Assembly (NCBI GenBank): GCA_964247085.1
Contig: CAXTSX010000010.1
Coordinates: 22,381 to 86,380 of the forward strand
DNA length: 64,000 nt
Direction: 5' to 3'
Source: JAAFHZ01 sp964247085
GTDB lineage: Bacteria; Cyanobacteriota; Cyanobacteriia; Cyanobacteriales; Chamaesiphonaceae
Part shown: one piece after another, positions 61,178 through 64,000 of the stretch
Layout of the letters: every line of letters starts with the position of its first letter
Numbering within the stretch: position 1 is the first letter of the stretch
The notes under the pieces: generated by a model
The model's input: the letters and a program-made list of their open reading frames with translations, nothing else
Database searches by the model: none
What the model was told of the DNA's origin: nothing
Program-made: the position numbers and the translations under genes

Positions 61178-62359
61178 GTGAAAGCGATTACTTTACTCGG
61201 CTCGACTGGATCGATCGGCACCCAAACCCTAGAAATAGTCGCGCAGTATCCTGATAAGTTCCGGCTGGTGGGTATTGCCGCTGGCAATAATGTCGAGTTG
61301 CTAGCCCAGCAGGTGCGCCAGTTTCGACCCGAGATCGTCGCGATCGCCAACGCAGCCAAGTTCGGAGAACTGCAAGAGGCATTGGCTGGTTTGGATTATC
61401 AGCCGCATTTGGTAGCAGGCGAAGCCGGTTTAGTGGAAGTGGCAGGCTATGGTGATGCCGAGAGTGTTGTCACTGGGATTGTGGGCTGTGCTGGGTTGTT
61501 GCCGACGATCGCGGCCATTAAAGCTGGTAAAGACATTGCTTTGGCCAATAAAGAAACCCTGATTGCGGGTGGGCCGGTGGTGCTGCCCTTAGTAGAGAAG
61601 CATCAGGTCAAATTATTACCAGCAGATTCTGAGCATTCGGCAATTTTCCAGTGTTTGCAAGGAGTGCCTGCTGGGGGACTAAGGCGGATTATTTTGACGG
61701 CTTCGGGAGGGTCTTTCCGAGACTGGCCGATCGAGAAGCTGGCTAATGTGACGATTGCGGACGCGCTCAAGCATCCCAATTGGTCGATGGGTAAAAAGAT
61801 TACGATCGATTCGGCCACACTGATGAATAAAGGGCTAGAAGTCATTGAAGCCCATTATCTTTTTGGTGTGGACTATGACAATATTGATATTGTGATTCAC
61901 CCTCAGAGCATTATCCATTCCTTAATTGAGGTGCAGGATACTTCGGTGCTAGCGCAACTAGGTTGGCCGGATATGCGGTTGCCCTTGCTCTATGCCCTAT
62001 CCTGGCCGGAACGGATTTCCACGGATTGGCCGCAGTTAGATTTGGTCAAGTCTGGTGATCTGACTTTCCGGGAACCGGATCACGAGAAGTATCCCTGTAT
62101 GGGCTTGGCCTATGCGGCGGGTCGGGCGGGTGGTTCGATGCCAGCGGTGTTGAATGCCGCCAATGAACAGGTGGTGGCGCTATTCTTGGATGAGAAAGTT
62201 CGGTTTAATGATATTCCGGTGTTGGTGGAGCAGGTGTGCGATCGACATCGGGCGGATAATAAGTTGACTCCTAGTTTGGAAGATATTATCGCGGCGGATG
62301 AATGGGCACGGCAGATTGTTTTGGAAGTAAGTGGCAATCGATCGACTGCCGCAGTTTAA
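61178..62359 (+). CDS. dxr: 1-deoxy-D-xylulose 5-phosphate reductoisomerase
   Basis: A 393-residue DXR of the MEP isoprenoid pathway. NADPH motif LLGSTGSIGTQTLEIVAQYP, ANKETLIAGGPVV, metal and substrate residues LLPADSEHSAIFQ, SGGSFRDWP, HPNWSMGKKITIDSATLMNK and GLEVIEAHYLFGV. It converts DXP to MEP. The start is GTG, fixed by the family's N-terminus (MKAITLLGSTGS). Normal length. Confidence 0.97.
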   Translation: MKAITLLGSTGSIGTQTLEIVAQYPDKFRLVGIAAGNNVELLAQQVRQFRPEIVAIANAAKFGELQEALAGLDYQPHLVAGEAGLVEVAGYGDAESVVTGIVGCAGLLPTIAAIKAGKDIALANKETLIAGGPVVLPLVEKHQVKLLPADSEHSAIFQCLQGVPAGGLRRIILTASGGSFRDWPIEKLANVTIADALKHPNWSMGKKITIDSATLMNKGLEVIEAHYLFGVDYDNIDIVIHPQSIIHSLIEVQDTSVLAQLGWPDMRLPLLYALSWPERISTDWPQLDLVKSGDLTFREPDHEKYPCMGLAYAAGRAGGSMPAVLNAANEQVVALFLDEKVRFNDIPVLVEQVCDRHRADNKLTPSLEDIIAADEWARQIVLEVSGNRSTAAV

Positions 62360-62446
62360 TTATTTAAGAATTACCTCTTATTTAATTTCAATATTGGACT
62401 GCATTGCTACACTACGCACGAACTGCTGAATCTACTGTTGCAATTG
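62360..62446. other. Intergenic stretch after dxr
   Basis: No terminator hairpin with a T run is visible here. The region from here to 62931 contains no well-supported gene, only the doubtful small frames described separately. Confidence 0.5.
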
Positions 62447-62665
62447 TTAGACCATTTTGCAAGGCTTGACATTTGATATTTCTGCGGTGGTGAGAGTATG
62501 GGCTTTTTGTCGATTACTTTCAGTACAGCAAAGCTGAACGATCAATACTTCTAGGCGGGTTTGCAGCTCATCGGTGAATTTGAAGAGGTTGAGTCCGCGT
62601 ACTTTCTGGATTTGAATGCCGAATTCGATCCAGGAAGATAGCTGTACCATTGTTTGAGTAATCAT
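62447..62665 (-). pseudogene. Small cyanobacterial ORF with a degenerate C-terminus
   Basis: A 72-codon frame: WIEFGIQIQKVRGLNLFKFT then DELQTRLEVLIVQL, KAHTLTTAEI and an ending VKPCKMV. The core LNLFKFTDELQTRLEVL followed by KA..LT..E resembles a family of small cyanobacterial proteins (LF.F.DELQ.RL..LL.KKKA..LT..E..EL), but the conserved continuation after LT..E is missing. It is probably a decayed copy; a short functional protein cannot be excluded. Confidence 0.35.
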
Positions 62666-62931
62666 GATCGGGTCTCGCTATCTGGTGCTTTGTCTGGGAG
62701 GGCTGAGTTTTTCTATTTTAGCCTGGCTGAATAGGGTTCATGTGGTTGAGAGTTCGATCGCTCTCCAGCCCTCGAATCTCCAGTGTAAAAATTCGGGTTA
62801 TTCAGTTCGATCGACAAGCCCAGACTCGTATTGTTGCGGTATGAAGCACGATCGATAACATTCGATATGAGCGGTGGGCGGAAGCAGGCTGGCCTGGCTA
62901 ACCGTGAATCTACAGAGGCTGGCGCGAAGCG

Positions 62932-63267
62932 CTACCTTTGTATAAGTGGACCGACGCCAAACAGGCGCAGAAAACACGTTCCCGACCAGACCAGACCACC
63001 GATCGCCACCTGGAGCTTTCTTGCGACGGAGGCACGAATCCCGCTGGTCGGAGCTGCTTCGAAGAATGCAGGGGTATTTCGCTCGAAAGCGTAGTGACCT
63101 ACCCAAGAGATGAGAAAGCTGCTTGCGATGAGTGGGATGCCTAGGAGTGGATGCCAGAGCAGCAGGATGCCCACGAAGGCGGTGGCGTGTGCCAAGTGAT
63201 GGACGTACCGATTGGCGAGATTCTGATGCGACTGCTCGTAGTAGCTGAGAAATGCGTTGAGGCTCAT
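62932..63267 (-). CDS. Mpo1-like (DUF962) membrane protein
   Basis: A protein of 111 residues: SYYEQSHQNLANRYVHHLAH with the conserved Asn and His residues, then two hydrophobic hairpins (AFVGILLLWHPLLGIPLIAS and FLISWVGHYAFERNTPAFF). This is the DUF962/Mpo1 family; the yeast member is an Fe-dependent dioxygenase of fatty-acid alpha-oxidation, and bacterial roles are untested. The ATG at 63267 follows GGAAAT and matches the family N-terminus. The frame extends 13 codons further. GC content is visibly higher than in the neighbours, suggesting a recent arrival. Confidence 0.82.
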   Translation of the reverse strand: MSLNAFLSYYEQSHQNLANRYVHHLAHATAFVGILLLWHPLLGIPLIASSFLISWVGHYAFERNTPAFFEAAPTSGIRASVARKLQVAIGGLVWSGTCFLRLFGVGPLIQR

Positions 63268-63487
63268 TTTTGATTTCCTTTCGGGCTTCTCGTGTTGGCG
63301 AGGCACCTAACTATTCATTAGACTGAAACCATTCTACCTAATATACCCAAGTAGTATGATAGCTAGAAATTCATCAGCATAATACCCTAAATTAGCCTGT
63401 TATACAGATGAGATTCAGTATAACAACACTTATCTCAGACCAGCTGTGCTGTTTGTGCCGCCTCATCATGCTCCCCTTAATCTACTC

Positions 63488-63730
63488 CTATAGATTTTTA
63501 GGCTGTTTTTGCGACATACGAGGCTGGCTCTCTTGTGTAACCCTAACCAAAAATCGTAATGCTTCATTGACTGCATCAGCATCAGGAAACATCTCCGCCA
63601 CATCTGGTTCTAGCCGTACAACTACTCCACCAAAACTTTTACGCCCAGCACCAAACTTTCTAACCCTTAAACTTCTCAAGTCATATTCTGACTGCATTTC
63701 ATCTTCTAGTTCAGAATTATCCTTCTTCAT
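63488..63730 (-). CDS. BrnA/CopG-like antitoxin
   Basis: An 80-residue protein (MKKDNSELEDEMQSEYDLRS, then LRVRKFGAGRKSFGGVVVRL, EPDVAEMFPDADAVNEALRF). The EYDL segment and the helix near the C-terminus that sets up AVNEALRFL are typical of small antitoxins that partner BrnT-like toxins. ATG 63730 overlaps the last codons of the toxin gene at 63717, as expected for such a pair; 63736 is an alternative. It would neutralise the toxin and bind the shared promoter, which is outside the window. Confidence 0.7.
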   Translation of the reverse strand: MKKDNSELEDEMQSEYDLRSLRVRKFGAGRKSFGGVVVRLEPDVAEMFPDADAVNEALRFLVRVTQESQPRMSQKQPKNL

Positions 63731-63989
63731 ATACATCCCTCTCAGATCGTGTGACAACCCTAGCACTGATTAACCGAATTGATACTCCTCTTTCTGTGTA
63801 AGACGTAATTAAAAACCGCCCTTGGCTAGATTTTACAATAATGAGGTAACGCTCCTCATCATCAGAGTGATTCGGATCGAAGAAGTCAACGTACAGTGGA
63901 TCATCAAAAACAGTTTTTGCTTCATCAAATGAAACTCCATGCTTTGATCTGACTTTTCCCGCTAAGTTTGGGTAGCCAGCTGCCAGCCT
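63717..63989 (-). pseudogene. BrnT-like toxin, 5' end without start codon or out of frame
   Basis: The minus strand encodes KVRSKHGVSFDEAKTVFDDP, then DFFDPNHSDDEERYLIIV, SSQGRFLITSYTERGVSIRL and ISARVVTRSERDVYEEG, the typical body of BrnT ribonuclease toxins (KHGVSF.EA..VF.D, DEER, G...Y.ER, I.SAR..T..E...YE). Upstream in this frame only about 15 codons remain before a stop at 63990-63992, and none is ATG, GTG or TTG. The usual start (M.FEWD..K) is therefore missing or shifted by an indel near 63975. Because it lacks a start it is easily overlooked. A sequencing error or true inactivation both fit. Confidence 0.6.
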
Positions 63990-64000
63990 TCAACCAAGTC

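Noticed and set aside
62664..62858. Plus-strand frame of 64 codons with a hydrophobic N-terminus
   Set aside because: Looks like a signal segment followed by random sequence; no ribosome site and no family resemblance. Kept out of the feature list.
63408..63773. Plus-strand frame of 121 codons opposite the antitoxin
   Set aside because: Antisense of a better supported antitoxin-toxin pair.

Overview
The window is chromosomal DNA from a cyanobacterium. The evidence is petG, psbU, a CpcT/CpeT bilin lyase, sqdB, an NdbB-like NDH-2, a CytM-like cytochrome, a cyanobacterial-type Hfq next to dapF, and cyanobacteria-restricted families (DUF3038, DUF4335, DUF1997, 4-Cys Ser/Thr kinase). The DNA is very rich in CGATCG-containing words (GCGATCGC, GATCGATC, TCGATCGA), as is usual in this phylum. 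I cannot name the genus with confidence.

Layout. 0-6.7 kb: the end of ferredoxin-type glutamate synthase, two gene remnants, a Ser/Thr kinase + substrate-binding-protein operon, a UvrD-family helicase and an antitoxin-like HTH protein. 6.7-8.1 kb: an AT-rich stretch with no recognisable gene. 8.1-13.3 kb: small secreted protein, two methyltransferases, ndbB, cytM, petG (too short for ordinary ORF calling), rsmD and hisH. 13.4-20.5 kb: pnp flanked by two paralogous proteins of unknown function, then tpiA, hfq, dapF and a lone ABC ATPase. 20.8-30.2 kb: a large lipoprotein followed by a phosphate-response region: alkaline phosphatase, a Crp-family regulator behind a candidate Pho box, a PhoB/SphR-like regulator, a porin, and a phoU-sphS pair. 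30.3-34.8 kb: pyrD, a DUF1997 protein, an SDR, a GH104-like muramidase and a GldA-like dehydrogenase.

34.8-46.2 kb is the most unusual part. A lipoxygenase and a divergent lipoxygenase-like protein, the latter with one iron-ligand His replaced by Gln, bracket two tandem-duplicated 1.2-kb-residue STAND ATPases (vMAP-type N-terminal domain, NB-ARC, 14 WD40 repeats each). A shared 14-base motif (ACTTTTTCTTACTG) lies upstream of both lipoxygenase genes and both ATPase genes. The block may be one co-evolved, possibly stress- or defence-related, module; this is inference.

46.3-62.4 kb is mostly housekeeping: membrane protein, fasciclin protein, psbU, sqdB, CpcT/CpeT lyase, thrC, mutS2, the DUF3038-DUF4335 pair, pentapeptide protein, radical SAM/B12 enzyme, polysaccharide co-polymerase/tyrosine kinase and dxr. 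62.4-64 kb looks accessory: decayed small ORFs, a GC-richer Mpo1-like gene, and a BrnT/BrnA-like toxin-antitoxin pair whose toxin lacks a visible start.
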